Shown: positions 8,273 to 19,700, counted from the first letter of the stretch. The stretch: DNA of 33,111 nucleotides from Bacillota bacterium (GCA_023436245.1 JAEZJZ010000005.1:1-33111), one strand, 5' to 3'. A program made the numbers and translations. Notes: a model not told the origin generated them from the letters alone.

Positions 8273-11200
8273 TTGTTTCTTGGAAAAAGCTCAAGTACTC
8301 TTCGACGTATCGCGGCAGTACTCTTGGCTATCTGCCTGATAGTTCCCCCGTTGCCCGTTCAGGTAACACAAGCGAGCACAGCGGCCTCGGTTGTGATCAG
8401 CAACCTGAAGGGGCGTCCGGGCCAGGTTGCCAAGATAGCGGTTTCGGTTAGCGGCTACGCTAGCCTGACTAGCTACGGAATCACCCTACAGTATGATCCC
8501 GCCGTGCTCAGCCCGGTTCCTAACGGGGCAGAGAACGGGGAGATCCTGGCTGATAGTGGTTTTGCGTTCAACCTGGCCTTTGCGCCCAATCAAGTGAAGC
8601 TAGCGAACTACCAAGCTACAGCGGCTAGCATGGGAACAACTCTCTGCACGGTTGATTTTACCGTTAACCCAGACGCCGTCCCCGGCACGACTACCTCAGT
8701 ACAGGTCGTGGGCGCTTTGCTCTTTGACGGCGCAAATCAGCAGATCACGACCAGTAGCGTTCATGGCGGTGTAGAGATTCTGGATCTCTCTCCCGTTCCC
8801 CAGCTGACCGTTAGTGATTCCATCAATCAGGTGAACTTCCAGCACGGCGGTTCAGTCGGCACCAAGGTTGCCGTCCCTAATGTGCCGGTAGTTGGTACAG
8901 TCGCTGTCGCGACGGGGACCCTGCTCAGTGAGTCTAGGATTCTCGTCAATCCCGTTTCCTTGGCGAAGGCGGACTTGGTCAATGCTTGGGCGCAGGGATT
9001 GCCTATGTCAGGAGAGACGTTCGCCAACGCAGTGGATCTTACGGACACGTTGAATCAGGTCAATACTCTGGTGCTCGTTTCCAAGGCAATGCTCGGAGAC
9101 GAGGCTTTCTACGGTGTGTCAAGTCCTTTGTACGTCCTTCCGGACACGAGCGCACCGATAGTTGCGGATCTCAAGCTCAATGGTGGTAGCGGGTCCACCA
9201 AACTGCAGCAGGTTGACGTCACATTCCAGGTACAGGCAACTGACATTGCCGAGATGCGGGTAGCCAACACAAGCAGCAATCTGGGGTCAGCCACTTGGAT
9301 GCCGATCGCAACTTCGTTTACACACGCTCTCGCGGATGGTGAGAGTGGTCCTCGCACAGTCTACCTGCAGGTGCGTGATGATATCGGCAACGATTCGGAT
9401 GTCGCGAGCGCCAGTATCAGCTACATTGCTTCTCTTGCGAGCGGCTCGGTTTCCATCAACTCGGGAGCCCAGTACGCAACAGCGACAGAGGTGACACTGA
9501 CGATCGCCCCACCAGAGTTCGCCGACAAGATGATGGTCAGCAATGACCCGCAGTTCGCGAACTCAACCTGGCAGGATATCGTGACAACGTTTGCTCACAC
9601 CTTGACTACCGGAGACGGCGAAAAGCTCGTCTATGTCAAGTTCGGGCGTAGTGAACTGGGGCTAGAATCAACGCCTATTCACGACTCAATTACCCTCGAT
9701 ACCAGCAAACCTACCGTCAGCATCACGACACCGACTGATGGTGCTCTGCTGAACACCAAGTCTGTCACTGTGACAGGTACGGTGGATACAGGCTGTACGG
9801 TCAAGGTCAACGGCACGGGGGCGAACGTCATCGGTGTCAGCTATACTGCAACAGTCACTCTGGAGGAGGGCTCCAACACCATCACTGTTGTAGGCAGGGA
9901 TGCGGCTGGTAACGAGAGCAATCCAGTGACGCACACCGTTATGGTTGACACCATCAAGCCCAGTGTTCCGATTATTGGTGAACCAGCTGATGGCGCTTTG
10001 CTAAACACCAAATCTGTCACCGTTACAGGCACGGTGGAGGCAGGCTGTCAGGTCAAGGTCAACGATAGCGACTACCAAGTCGGTACTGGTACCAGCTACT
10101 CGGTAACGGTCACCCTGGCAGAGGGGGCCAATACCATCACCGTAGTTGCCAAAGACGCAGCCGGTAACGAAAGCGATGCTGCGACGCGCCAGGTGACAGT
10201 GGACACGATCGCCCCAGCCGCGCCGACTGTGGTAGTCGCTGGCGGCAAGATTAACCTGGCAAACGTAGGCCAGGTGAAAATCTTAGGGACGGCTGAAGTC
10301 GGGTCAGAAGTTAAGCTGGAGCTGGGAGGCATCACAGAGCAAGTGGATGTTTCTGCTGCTGGCACGTATGAGGCCACGGTCGATGCCAGCAGTCTCCAGG
10401 ATGCAACAGAGATCGTTGTCGAAGCCACGGCTACTGATCTGGCTGGCAATTCCAGCGAGGTAACCACGATCAGCGTACTCAAGGACACCATCGTTCCAGC
10501 ACTCCAAGACATTAGCCCTGCCAACGGGGCCACTGTCGGGAGTTTGAGCGTGACCGTCAGCGGTTCGCTGACTGAGAGCGGTTGCAGGGTGCTGGTGAAC
10601 GGCGTGGAAGCAACCGTAAGTGAGAAGTCGTTTACCAAGCAGGTAGAGTTCCCATCAGCCGGCACGGATAAGTCGGTTACCATTACGGTCACCGACGCGG
10701 CGGGGAACACCGGTGTCAGCGTGACGCATACGTTCACCATCGACACTTCGATCCCGACATTCAGCATCTCCATTGACCAGGAATCTCCGGTTAAAGCTGG
10801 AGTGTTGACGATCACCGTCGGTAAGGCCAGCGCAAAGCCGCTGAATGAAGACGGATATGCGGTGACTATCAAGCTACCGGGAGAGGAGACTCCGATCCCT
10901 CTAGCGACCAAGCAGCTGGCGGACGGCTCCTTTGAGTATACGATTTCGCCGACAGCGCCAAATGGAACCACCGTCATCACGGTCAGTGCCACTGATGACA
11001 CAGGTCTCTATGGCGAATCCACCTTGACTCTCGATATTGACACAGAGCAGCCCAACGCGCCGACACTGACAGTGGGTGATGGTTGGATCAACGCTCTCAA
11101 CCAGACAACTCTCACAGTTACCGGAACGGCTGAGGCCGGTGCCACCGTGACGGTGAGCGCTGGTCAGATCAAACAGACGGCAATGGCAGATGCGGAGGGC

Positions 11201-14200
11201 GACTTTAGCCTGCAGATTGACGCCAGTGGGCTTGCGGACAGCCCAACGGCAACCCTCACTGCCACTGCCACAGACACGGCTGGGAATACCAGTGATGAAG
11301 GCAGCGTGTCCGTCGTGAAGGATACTGTTGCTCCGAACGCCCCCACCGTTACGGTAGTTGGCGGGAAAATCAATAAGGCAAGTGCGGAGAGCGTGCAAGT
11401 CACCGGCGTGGCAGAAGCAGGCTCGAGCGTGCAGGTGACCCTTGGATCTCTGCAGCAGAGTGTTGCAGCAGCTAGCGATACCGGTGCATTCACCGCTACC
11501 TTCAACGCTTCCGAGTTAGGTGACGGCGATGTGGCGGTCAGCGCAGCGGCCTCCGACCAGGTGGGCAACATAGGCCCTGCGACCGCGACTACTGTGGTCA
11601 AGGACACTGCTGCCCCGAACGCCCCAACCGGCTTGGCAGTTGTCAGCGGTTTCATCAATGTCGCGAATCAATCCACTGTGCAGGTCAACGGCTCAGCCGA
11701 GGCTGGCTCGATAGTCACTGTCACTCTTTCTAGCACCAACGAGTCCCTGAGTGACACCGCTACAGCTGCTTCGGATGGCAGCTTCGCAGTGACCTTCACC
11801 GATGTATCATCCTTGGCTGAAGGGCAAGTCACGGTAACCGCTTTTGCCACTGATGCCCATGAGAACAATGGCATCAGCGCGAGCATTCAAGTCATGAAAG
11901 ACACTGTTCGCCCGGCAACGCCTAGCGACCTAACCAGTGCTCCTTACATCAATGCGGAGACGCAGACGGACGTGGAGGTCAGCGTCACGGCAGAAGCAGA
12001 TACTGATGTGATCTTCACCCTGACTGACAAGGATTCTCAAGTAATCACAGTCTCCGCCGAAGATGCAGCGACTGGCGCCTTCACCAAGACGGTGAACACC
12101 AGTTCCTTGGCCGATGGTGAGATCACCATCAGGACTTGGGCGGTTGACTCTGTCGGCAACAAGAGTGACGAGGGCACGATCACAGTAACCAAGGACACTG
12201 TGGCCCCAGCAAAGCCGACCAATTTGACGGTAACCGGCGGCAGGATCAACGTGGCCAACGTGGACAACGTTGCAATCAGCGTTACGGCTGAGGTCGGTTC
12301 GACAGTTACTCTCACGCTAAGCGATGGCACGGTTAGCCTGACGGCCGAAACTCTGCCGGGCGACGAGGGCCTGTTCACATCCTTTATCAACGCTCAGACC
12401 CTGGCAGACAACACGAACATCACGATCACCGCAACCTCCATCGACGCAGCAGGCAACACTGGTGAGGCCTGTTGGATCTCAGTCGCGAAGGACGCCGTGG
12501 CGCCGAGGGTGCTGGCTGCCTTCTCTCCCGAGATGAACAAGGTGCTCGGTCTAGGCCAGAAGTTCAACCTGAAGGCGGTCGTCGATTCTCCGGGCGCAGT
12601 GCACTACAGCCTGCAGATTGAGAATGGCGATGTGCTGGTGGCGGACCAGTTGATGAGCGCCAATAATGGCATGTACGAGGCCAGCTATACGGTAGCTGCC
12701 CTCGGCGAAGCCAAGGTAGTGGGCAAGGTCTGGATGATTGACGAGGCTGGCAACCTGTCAGCAGAGCAACCGTTTAGTTTCTTCGTGGATACCGTCGCCC
12801 CGTCCGTAACCGCAGTATCGCACGGCGACAAGGATGTCTATCGAGCCGGCGAGAAGTTGGTTGTTACCATAAACGCTGAACAAGGATTGTCAGTCACCGT
12901 TGACATTGGCAGCCACAAGACCGGTCTGCGCGCCAACTGGCAGACAGATAAGTATACGTTGGAGTACACCGTTCCAGCGAGTGCAAACGCCTCAAATCTG
13001 ACAATCACAGTGACTGCAAAGGATTCCGCTGGCAATGTCACCCAGATGGATGATTTGATCGCGATTAGCCTGGATTCCTCTGTGCCGATCAGCTCAATCA
13101 CCATAACCGGCATACCGAATGGGCGCGGCTATCGTACGTCGGCAGAGACGGCCACGATCACAGTGAACGAATTAGCAGACCTACACTACCAGCTCGGTTC
13201 GGGAGACGTGACGACCATCCTCAGCACTCAACTAGTGCAGGACGGCAACGTCTACAAATCGCAGCCGATCGCCCTGATTGACGGTGTGTATGACATCACC
13301 TACTACGCCGTGGACGTTGCCGGGAACACCGAAACAGCCAAGGTGTATCAGGGTATCAAGGTGGATACGCAGAGACCAACGGTCACACTGGTAATAGATG
13401 AGGACAGCATCAACACCACAACCCGCGACGTGACTGTCGGCGGCGCAACCGAGAACGGCGCCGCTGTCACCCTCTATCGTGTGCTTGGCAATGGCTCTCG
13501 TGTGCGCCTGGCCACGGCGACGGGTACGGCGGGAGCATGGACGGCGGGAACTATACTGTTGGCAGGTGAGAACAACCTAGTGGCGGTAGCCCAGGATGCG
13601 GCTGGGAACTCCTCCGACGAGGCAACGGACAGCTACTTCCTGGATAGCCGCGGACCAGTGTTCACTATCAGCGTAGTAGGTCAGGAAATCACAGTTACAT
13701 CTGATGAGGCGTTGGCAGCAGACACTCTGCGCTATGAACTAATGGTTGATGACAACGACGTCGCCGACTTCGTTCTCGCTCCGGCTGCAGAGCCACTGAA
13801 GTGGACCGGGACGCTACCGGCTGGCACTAAGTATGATTTCGTGGTTGAAGGAAAGGATGCATCCAACAATCTCGGAATCGGCGTGTACAGCGTCAATAAC
13901 GTCAATGCAGCGCAGGGCGCGACGGTGGGCGGGGATCATATCACCGTTTACATTGCGCCAAACGCGTTGACGCAGGACTTGGGCATTTCCATTGGGTCCA
14001 GTGATGGAGACACTGCGGAATTTGAGAACGCGGGCAATACTGTCACTGGCACGGCCCATTATCGGCCGGACGGAACAGAGTTCAGCACACCGGCCCGGAT
14101 TACGATGCCCATCGACCCAAACATCACTGACACTCGGAAGGTAGTGGTCTTCTACTTGACTGCACAAGGGCAGATTGAGGACCTGACCTCCCGGATAGTG

Positions 14201-16687
14201 AGTATTGACCTTGATAAGCACACCGTTACATTTGAAGTGGACCACTTCAGCGTGTACGGAACAGGCGTCGACCTTACTCCGCCCACCCTGTCGCTCACGG
14301 CGCCGGTTGCCGGAAGCTTCACCAATGCCAGCACGGTCGTCGTCTCGGGTACGACGGATGGGATCTCGGTCAGCATGAGCGTTGACGGTGGGGCGCCAGT
14401 GTCTCAGCCGGTCGCCAGTGGAGCTTTCAACCTCAGTGCTAACCTGACGCCCAACAAAGCCAACGAAATCGTGGTGACTGTAGCCGATCAGGCAGGTAAC
14501 ACCACGAGCGAGACACTGACCGTCAATCATGACAGCGTGAAGCCGGCGTTGGGCGTTACTACCGCCGATCAGACAACGGCTGCTGCGACGGCAGACTTGA
14601 CCGTCACCGTGAACGACACCAATCAGGTTACTCTGACAGTCGGCGGTACTTCGACAGTCCTGGCCGGTGGGCAACAGCAACAGAGGGTATTCACCGTTTC
14701 CTTGGCAGAAGGCCCGAACCAGTTCAGTATCCGAGCAGTAGACCAGGCAGGCAATGAAGAGACTGACTCTATCACAATCAGTAAGGACACGAACTGTGCT
14801 CTTACCGTCACCTCGCCGGCAAACGGCGATATCACGGCCAGCGCGACAGTTGATGTGATTGGCACGGCTGATCCTGGCGCAACAGTGAATGTCGACAATC
14901 TCTCTGATCAAGAGGCAGACTTCACAGCCGTGGCCGGTCAGAACGGCGCGTACTCAGTGCAGGTCACACTGGTTGCCGGCGATAACGACCTCGTGGTCTC
15001 CGCCGAGGACAGCCTGCACAACCAGAGCAACACGATCAGCTTGAGTGTGGAGCGGAACAACGATGTTCCGGTAGTCACTATTCAACCGGTCATCTCTCCG
15101 ACCAAGTCGACTACCGTCACCATCAGCGGCACAGTCAGTTCGCCAACCGATCTGGTCAGCGTCACCTACGCGGCACCTAGCGGCAGCGGAGTAATCACAC
15201 CAGAACAGAACGGCAGCTTCTCTGCTACCGTCTCCCTGGTGGAAGGCGCGAACACTATTACAGTGGTCGCGGTTAATGCAGCAGGTACAGCGCAGGTCAG
15301 CACCGCGGTGGTTTCCGACAACACCGCTCCGACGATTGCCTTAACCGCACCGACTGCTGGGCAGACCATCTCTACCCAGACCACAGTGGTCAGCGGTTCA
15401 TTGAACGAGGCCGGAACCGTGCAGATTAGCGTCGGTGGAAGCAATCACAATGTCACTACCAGCGGTGCAGAGCACAGTTTCTCGCAGCAGGTGACCCTGG
15501 CCAGAGGCCAGAACACCATCACCATTACCGCTGGCGACGCGCTGGGCAACAGTTCGACAGAGACAGTGACTGTCAGTTGCACCTACGCACCAGCGGATAG
15601 CGGTAGCGGCACGACGCAGCCACCTGCTCAGACCCACGACAAGGAGATCAAACCGACTGAGCTGAGCAAGAGCAGCAAGACCGAGACCAGCACTGCTGGT
15701 CAGACGGTGACGACCACCATCACGGTGACGAACACGTTGCTGCAGGCCGCAGCCAATAACGCCAAGACGCAAGGACAGCCGGTCGTGTTGACCTTGCCGA
15801 CAGTGGAGCAGGCGAACGATCCGCAGACAACCGCCGACGGCAAGCCGATCACCCGGTTGGCCAAACTGACCCTGAGCGATGCTCAGGTTGGTACGGTGGC
15901 TGGCACCGGACTGGCGGTGCAAGGCCCGAATGGCACTCTGGTGCAGCTGCCGCAGGCGCTGCTCAATGCAGTCGCTGCAGCCAACACCGGTCTGGAACTG
16001 GCTATCTCCCGCGTACCGAATGAGGTTGCCCAGTCCGCCCTGAACGAAGGCGACGAGGCTCTCTTCGCCCAGGAGATCGACACCAACTTCAGCGGCAGCA
16101 CCACCCTGCGCTTCCTGGCGCCGGAGGGGGTAGACGTTGCAGATCTGAAGATGCATGTGAAGCACAGCGACGGAACGGAAGAAGACATCGTTCCAGTAGC
16201 TGTCACCGGTGCAGACGGCAAGACCTACTTGGAGATTGCAGTCGACAGGTTCAGCACCTTCATCCTCTATAAGGCGGCGAAGCCGGTGGAGCCACCGGTA
16301 ACACCGACCGAGAAGACGATCGTGCTGACAGTCGGTAAACAGGGCGCCAGCATCGACGGCAAGGCATACCAGATGGATGCCACACCGTATGTGCAGGCGA
16401 ACACTGGCCGCACGCTGGTTCCGATTCGCTTCGTCACCGAGGCCATTGGAGCCAAGGTGGAATGGTTGGCCGCGACCAAGCAGGTGCGTATCACCGATGG
16501 CGACACGGTCATCCTGTTGACCATCGGCAGCAAGACTGCCACGGTCAACGGCAAGGCAGTGACCATAGATGCTCCGGCGACGTTGACTAACGCTCGCACC
16601 TTCGTGCCGCTGCGCTTCATCAGCGAGACACTGGGCGCTGACGTAGTCTACACAGCCGCCACCAAGTCGATCACCATTTCTCGTTAG
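8273..16687 (+). CDS. Giant secreted cohesin / Ig-array / copper-amine-oxidase-N-like protein
   Basis: A 2804-aa exported protein. The start is TTG at 8273, after GGGAGG at 8259-8264. The signal peptide is about residues 1-34. A cohesin (38-172) closely resembles the second cohesin of the preceding gene (shared TSYGIT..YDPAVL..GAENG). Two less clear beta-sandwich regions follow. A long array of bacterial Ig-like modules of about 85-100 aa runs from about 480 to 1790, many with an (A)PxxPTxxVxGGxIN opening and DxAGN near the end. A ZU5-like module (about 1879-2000, ending VDHFSVYG) comes next, then five more Ig-like modules (2001-2441) and a Ser/Thr-rich linker. An unnamed module (2477-2668, ending DRFSTFILY) and a copper-amine-oxidase-N-like domain (2680-2804, GRTLVPIRFVTEAIGAKVEW) close the protein. 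The last two are shared with the 29341 gene. A rod-like adhesin or scaffold is likely. No catalytic domain is seen, and despite the copper-amine-oxidase name no oxidase activity is implied. Confidence 0.88.
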   Translation: MFLGKSSSTLRRIAAVLLAICLIVPPLPVQVTQASTAASVVISNLKGRPGQVAKIAVSVSGYASLTSYGITLQYDPAVLSPVPNGAENGEILADSGFAFNLAFAPNQVKLANYQATAASMGTTLCTVDFTVNPDAVPGTTTSVQVVGALLFDGANQQITTSSVHGGVEILDLSPVPQLTVSDSINQVNFQHGGSVGTKVAVPNVPVVGTVAVATGTLLSESRILVNPVSLAKADLVNAWAQGLPMSGETFANAVDLTDTLNQVNTLVLVSKAMLGDEAFYGVSSPLYVLPDTSAPIVADLKLNGGSGSTKLQQVDVTFQVQATDIAEMRVANTSSNLGSATWMPIATSFTHALADGESGPRTVYLQVRDDIGNDSDVASASISYIASLASGSVSINSGAQYATATEVTLTIAPPEFADKMMVSNDPQFANSTWQDIVTTFAHTLTTGDGEKLVYVKFGRSELGLESTPIHDSITLDTSKPTVSITTPTDGALLNTKSVTVTGTVDTGCTVKVNGTGANVIGVSYTATVTLEEGSNTITVVGRDAAGNESNPVTHTVMVDTIKPSVPIIGEPADGALLNTKSVTVTGTVEAGCQVKVNDSDYQVGTGTSYSVTVTLAEGANTITVVAKDAAGNESDAATRQVTVDTIAPAAPTVVVAGGKINLANVGQVKILGTAEVGSEVKLELGGITEQVDVSAAGTYEATVDASSLQDATEIVVEATATDLAGNSSEVTTISVLKDTIVPALQDISPANGATVGSLSVTVSGSLTESGCRVLVNGVEATVSEKSFTKQVEFPSAGTDKSVTITVTDAAGNTGVSVTHTFTIDTSIPTFSISIDQESPVKAGVLTITVGKASAKPLNEDGYAVTIKLPGEETPIPLATKQLADGSFEYTISPTAPNGTTVITVSATDDTGLYGESTLTLDIDTEQPNAPTLTVGDGWINALNQTTLTVTGTAEAGATVTVSAGQIKQTAMADAEGDFSLQIDASGLADSPTATLTATATDTAGNTSDEGSVSVVKDTVAPNAPTVTVVGGKINKASAESVQVTGVAEAGSSVQVTLGSLQQSVAAASDTGAFTATFNASELGDGDVAVSAAASDQVGNIGPATATTVVKDTAAPNAPTGLAVVSGFINVANQSTVQVNGSAEAGSIVTVTLSSTNESLSDTATAASDGSFAVTFTDVSSLAEGQVTVTAFATDAHENNGISASIQVMKDTVRPATPSDLTSAPYINAETQTDVEVSVTAEADTDVIFTLTDKDSQVITVSAEDAATGAFTKTVNTSSLADGEITIRTWAVDSVGNKSDEGTITVTKDTVAPAKPTNLTVTGGRINVANVDNVAISVTAEVGSTVTLTLSDGTVSLTAETLPGDEGLFTSFINAQTLADNTNITITATSIDAAGNTGEACWISVAKDAVAPRVLAAFSPEMNKVLGLGQKFNLKAVVDSPGAVHYSLQIENGDVLVADQLMSANNGMYEASYTVAALGEAKVVGKVWMIDEAGNLSAEQPFSFFVDTVAPSVTAVSHGDKDVYRAGEKLVVTINAEQGLSVTVDIGSHKTGLRANWQTDKYTLEYTVPASANASNLTITVTAKDSAGNVTQMDDLIAISLDSSVPISSITITGIPNGRGYRTSAETATITVNELADLHYQLGSGDVTTILSTQLVQDGNVYKSQPIALIDGVYDITYYAVDVAGNTETAKVYQGIKVDTQRPTVTLVIDEDSINTTTRDVTVGGATENGAAVTLYRVLGNGSRVRLATATGTAGAWTAGTILLAGENNLVAVAQDAAGNSSDEATDSYFLDSRGPVFTISVVGQEITVTSDEALAADTLRYELMVDDNDVADFVLAPAAEPLKWTGTLPAGTKYDFVVEGKDASNNLGIGVYSVNNVNAAQGATVGGDHITVYIAPNALTQDLGISIGSSDGDTAEFENAGNTVTGTAHYRPDGTEFSTPARITMPIDPNITDTRKVVVFYLTAQGQIEDLTSRIVSIDLDKHTVTFEVDHFSVYGTGVDLTPPTLSLTAPVAGSFTNASTVVVSGTTDGISVSMSVDGGAPVSQPVASGAFNLSANLTPNKANEIVVTVADQAGNTTSETLTVNHDSVKPALGVTTADQTTAAATADLTVTVNDTNQVTLTVGGTSTVLAGGQQQQRVFTVSLAEGPNQFSIRAVDQAGNEETDSITISKDTNCALTVTSPANGDITASATVDVIGTADPGATVNVDNLSDQEADFTAVAGQNGAYSVQVTLVAGDNDLVVSAEDSLHNQSNTISLSVERNNDVPVVTIQPVISPTKSTTVTISGTVSSPTDLVSVTYAAPSGSGVITPEQNGSFSATVSLVEGANTITVVAVNAAGTAQVSTAVVSDNTAPTIALTAPTAGQTISTQTTVVSGSLNEAGTVQISVGGSNHNVTTSGAEHSFSQQVTLARGQNTITITAGDALGNSSTETVTVSCTYAPADSGSGTTQPPAQTHDKEIKPTELSKSSKTETSTAGQTVTTTITVTNTLLQAAANNAKTQGQPVVLTLPTVEQANDPQTTADGKPITRLAKLTLSDAQVGTVAGTGLAVQGPNGTLVQLPQALLNAVAAANTGLELAISRVPNEVAQSALNEGDEALFAQEIDTNFSGSTTLRFLAPEGVDVADLKMHVKHSDGTEEDIVPVAVTGADGKTYLEIAVDRFSTFILYKAAKPVEPPVTPTEKTIVLTVGKQGASIDGKAYQMDATPYVQANTGRTLVPIRFVTEAIGAKVEWLAATKQVRITDGDTVILLTIGSKTATVNGKAVTIDAPATLTNARTFVPLRFISETLGADVVYTAATKSITISR
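9737..10063 (+). repeat. Direct repeat of 75 bp, 252 bp apart, inside the Ig array
   Basis: 9737-9811 and 9989-10063 are nearly the same at the DNA level: both encode DGALLNTKSVTVTGTV followed by a Gly-Cys pair and VKVN. The period of 252 bp equals 84 codons, one Ig module. Most differences are third-position changes, which points to a fairly recent module duplication kept under selection. Confidence 0.75.
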
Positions 16688-16713
16688 TCACAGCAGTTCA
16701 GACAGAAAGCTAT

Positions 16714-16740
16714 CGGGGCTTCCCCAGCAGGGGGGCCCCG
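16714..16740 (+). terminator. GC-rich hairpin between the 8273 and 16778 genes
   Basis: CGGGGC (16714-16719) pairs with GCCCCG (16735-16740), and CCCC (16722-16725) pairs with GGGG (16730-16733) around AGCA. No proper T-tract follows (GTTGCCTTGTCC), so it is more likely a partial terminator, attenuator or RNA-end stabiliser than a full stop. It fills much of the 90-base gap, which shows no promoter that I recognise. Confidence 0.5.
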
Positions 16741-16777
16741 GTTGCCTTGTCCGTTGCACCAGAAGAGGAGGGGGAAA

Positions 16778-19700
16778 ATGCTTAATCGAAATCGGTTCTT
16801 GCTCATGCTTGTGGCAGTCCTCTGCTTCAGCAGTTTGCTGCTGGCTGGCCCGGTAGCAGCGGAAGAGCAGTTGGGAAGTGACGGTGTCGTGCGGCAGACG
16901 TTGCAGCAACTCACCCCCCAGCCAGCATACAGCATTCAGGAAGAGGGCACTGGCAGCATCACGCTGCAGGTACAAACAGGCGGTGCCCTCATTGATCAGT
17001 GGGGGGTGAAGGTCTTCCAGGCTGAAGGTGAGTGGATGAACGAACTCTGGCTGCAGTTGCAGATCACTCCCAGCAGCGATGTCCAGACCGTCCTGATCAG
17101 TGGCTTCAATGACGATCCTGGCCAGAACTACTATGTGTCCATGGCCAGCAATGATGCTCTCTATCTGGTCACCTTCACTGGAGCGGAGCTAGGATCGACC
17201 AAGATAGTGCAGAGAGATGACAGCTACTTCACACTCGGCCTCGACCTGCCTTTAGCCGAGGACGGCGCTAGTATTGAGCTCCACTACCGCTGGCCAAACG
17301 GCATCCGCACCCATGTTGGCCAGGTGTGTGCAGGGGCTGCTATCCCTGCCGGCAACTACAGCGCTCAGGTCTGGAACTGGGCTGAGTCGTACTCGCTGTT
17401 CCAGCCGCCGGTTGAGCTGTCCGCTGACACGACCCTCACCTTTGCAGCGGATGATATTGCGACAGTAACCACGACAATAGACTTGGGCACGGTCAATGCC
17501 AATCTGCAGAGAGTGGAGACATACCAGTTTCCGGCGGCCGCAGACTTCATGAACACGGTCACGCATGTTCAGTGCCTTCCCGGCGCAAACGCCTATGACA
17601 CAAACGTCAGCAAAGGGGAGTACCACACCTTCGGATACGTGGTTCGTCTCACCGACTCCACGGGTGACTATGCCTATAAGTTCTGGCGGAGGGATGTTGG
17701 CCTGTCGGACGAGTTGGAATCAACAAGTCTAGATTTGACAGAAGTGCAGTACCTGATGGACTGCCGACCCGTCTCGCCTGGCGAGACAGTCTACATGGGT
17801 GACTTGTTCACAAATGGCTCGTTCTCCTATTCTCGCCAACCAGAGCGCTGGGTTGTAGCCAAGTCCACGGAAGACGGTGACTACCTCGACCCCACCGGGA
17901 CCCTCAACCTGTACCACAGCTCGGCTGACCTGAGTAGCCCGGTGTGCAGCATCCGCCCGGAGGATGGGTGCTTCCTCATCCCGGCAGATCTGCCGACTGG
18001 GGAGTATCATGCCATATTCACGCCGGACAGCTTCGGCCCAGTTCCGCTGCAGTTCGGAACGGGGACAGTTCGCGTTGAGGCTGGCATGACGCCATCGACC
18101 ACGATCACGGGCACGCTGGCATTGCCCGTGTCTGGGGCCGCGACCGTCAAGCTGACGGCGACTGATGTAATGAACCCCGAGATATCGTTTAGCACTGAGC
18201 TCAGCTTCGATGGTTCTGCCGATACCCTCTCCTTCGAGATCCAGACGGGGGCGTTTGCGGGCTATCACTTGAAGTACGAGGTGCTCTCCGGCGGTGAAGG
18301 GTTGATTCCTTGGGGCTACTACGACGGCAGCCAATTTGTTGCCAACCATGGAGGCGCGGTGGTGGTGCCTGGACAGACCCTAGTGCTCACGCTGCCGCAG
18401 TCCATGCCGGACTACTACCAGATCGTGATCCACGTCAAGGGAGAGTATTATTGGAGTCCGAGTGTCTGGGTGCAGCGAGCGGAACAATCGGGTTCATCGT
18501 ACCGCTATGTGCCAGTACCCGATGGTCCCTCTGACCCGCTGACAATCCATTCCGAGCCGGAGTTGGGTGGCATGCTGCTCGGGATCAGCGGCTTGAGCTT
18601 TGAACCCGAGAGCAACCACTATGCGGTTGGCATCTCCATGGGCAACGCCCTGTTCCCGGTGGAGGTAACCAGCGCTCATTTGGGCAACCCGATTACGCTC
18701 ACTGTCGTGCCCGATGAATACCAACCATTGGCTGTGAGCTTGCCCTTCGAGCCTGATCCGGCTGACGATCTGCCGATCTTTCTGACCGGGCGGGATGCCA
18801 ACGGCGTTGCCTGGTTGCAGGGAGCTGTCAAGCCCGGTGCCCAGATACCGGAAGGTGTCTACGATGTGCACCTCGCGGTGCAGACGGGCGGAAACTCGTA
18901 CTCACTGCGTGCCAAAGATTATACTCATTCAGTTGACAGCAGCCTAGTCTTTGACACCAGCGACCTGATCGCGCTCTCTGTGTCTGTTCCAGAGCAAGTG
19001 CAAGTGGCGTCTGCCGAGCAGTTGACCGGGTCCGACCAACAGACGACCATGGTGCCCTGGGCTTGGGACGCAAGCACCCAGCACTACTCACTTCTGATCA
19101 ACAAGTCGGTCAGCTATCAGCAGAGCGTGGTTTACCTTGAATGGAACGACTGGAAGTATGAGACCGTTCTGTCAGGGGACAGCTTGACGCAGAACCTTGA
19201 TCTCGGCGCGGTCGCGTTCCAGGGCAAAGCGAACCTGCCAAAGAGCAGCTTCCTGCCGGGTGAGGAGATCTGGGCGGACTCCGACTCATTCTCCATCGTC
19301 GATCAAGCCGACCGGGCCTGGCAGGTGATGCGCCTGTACGAAAACCGGTGGATTCCCGCGGAGGGCGAACTGCTGCTCACCAAGTCTGACGGCAGTGACG
19401 GCATCGGCTGCCCGTTCATCTTTGGGAGGGCAACCCTGCCATACGCCGCAGGCAGCTATCAGCTCAGCTATCAGCTACCCGGCAGCATGCTCCCGATCAA
19501 CGCGTCTCTGCCGGTGGACATCACCATTGGTGGGGCCGTGGTTTTCGGACAGGTATGGCAACCCGATGGCACTACACCGTATGAGCCCAGTTTGAACAGC
19601 TGGGTGGACGTATCCCTGCGCAACCTGGACAGCCAGCGAGAATGGTGGTGTGGGGTGGACGGCAATGGTAACTATGCCTTTATCGATGCCATCCCTGAAG

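Noticed and set aside
13814..14911. Antisense frame of 365 codons inside the giant Ig-array gene
   Set aside because: The composition is that of a shadow frame of repetitive Thr/Val/Ala codons. No recognisable domain, and the sense frame continues its Ig modules through it.
9690..15590. CRISPR-like or satellite repeat reading of the Ig array
   Set aside because: Repeats are 250-300 bp, diverged and always in frame with the protein, so they are coding modules.
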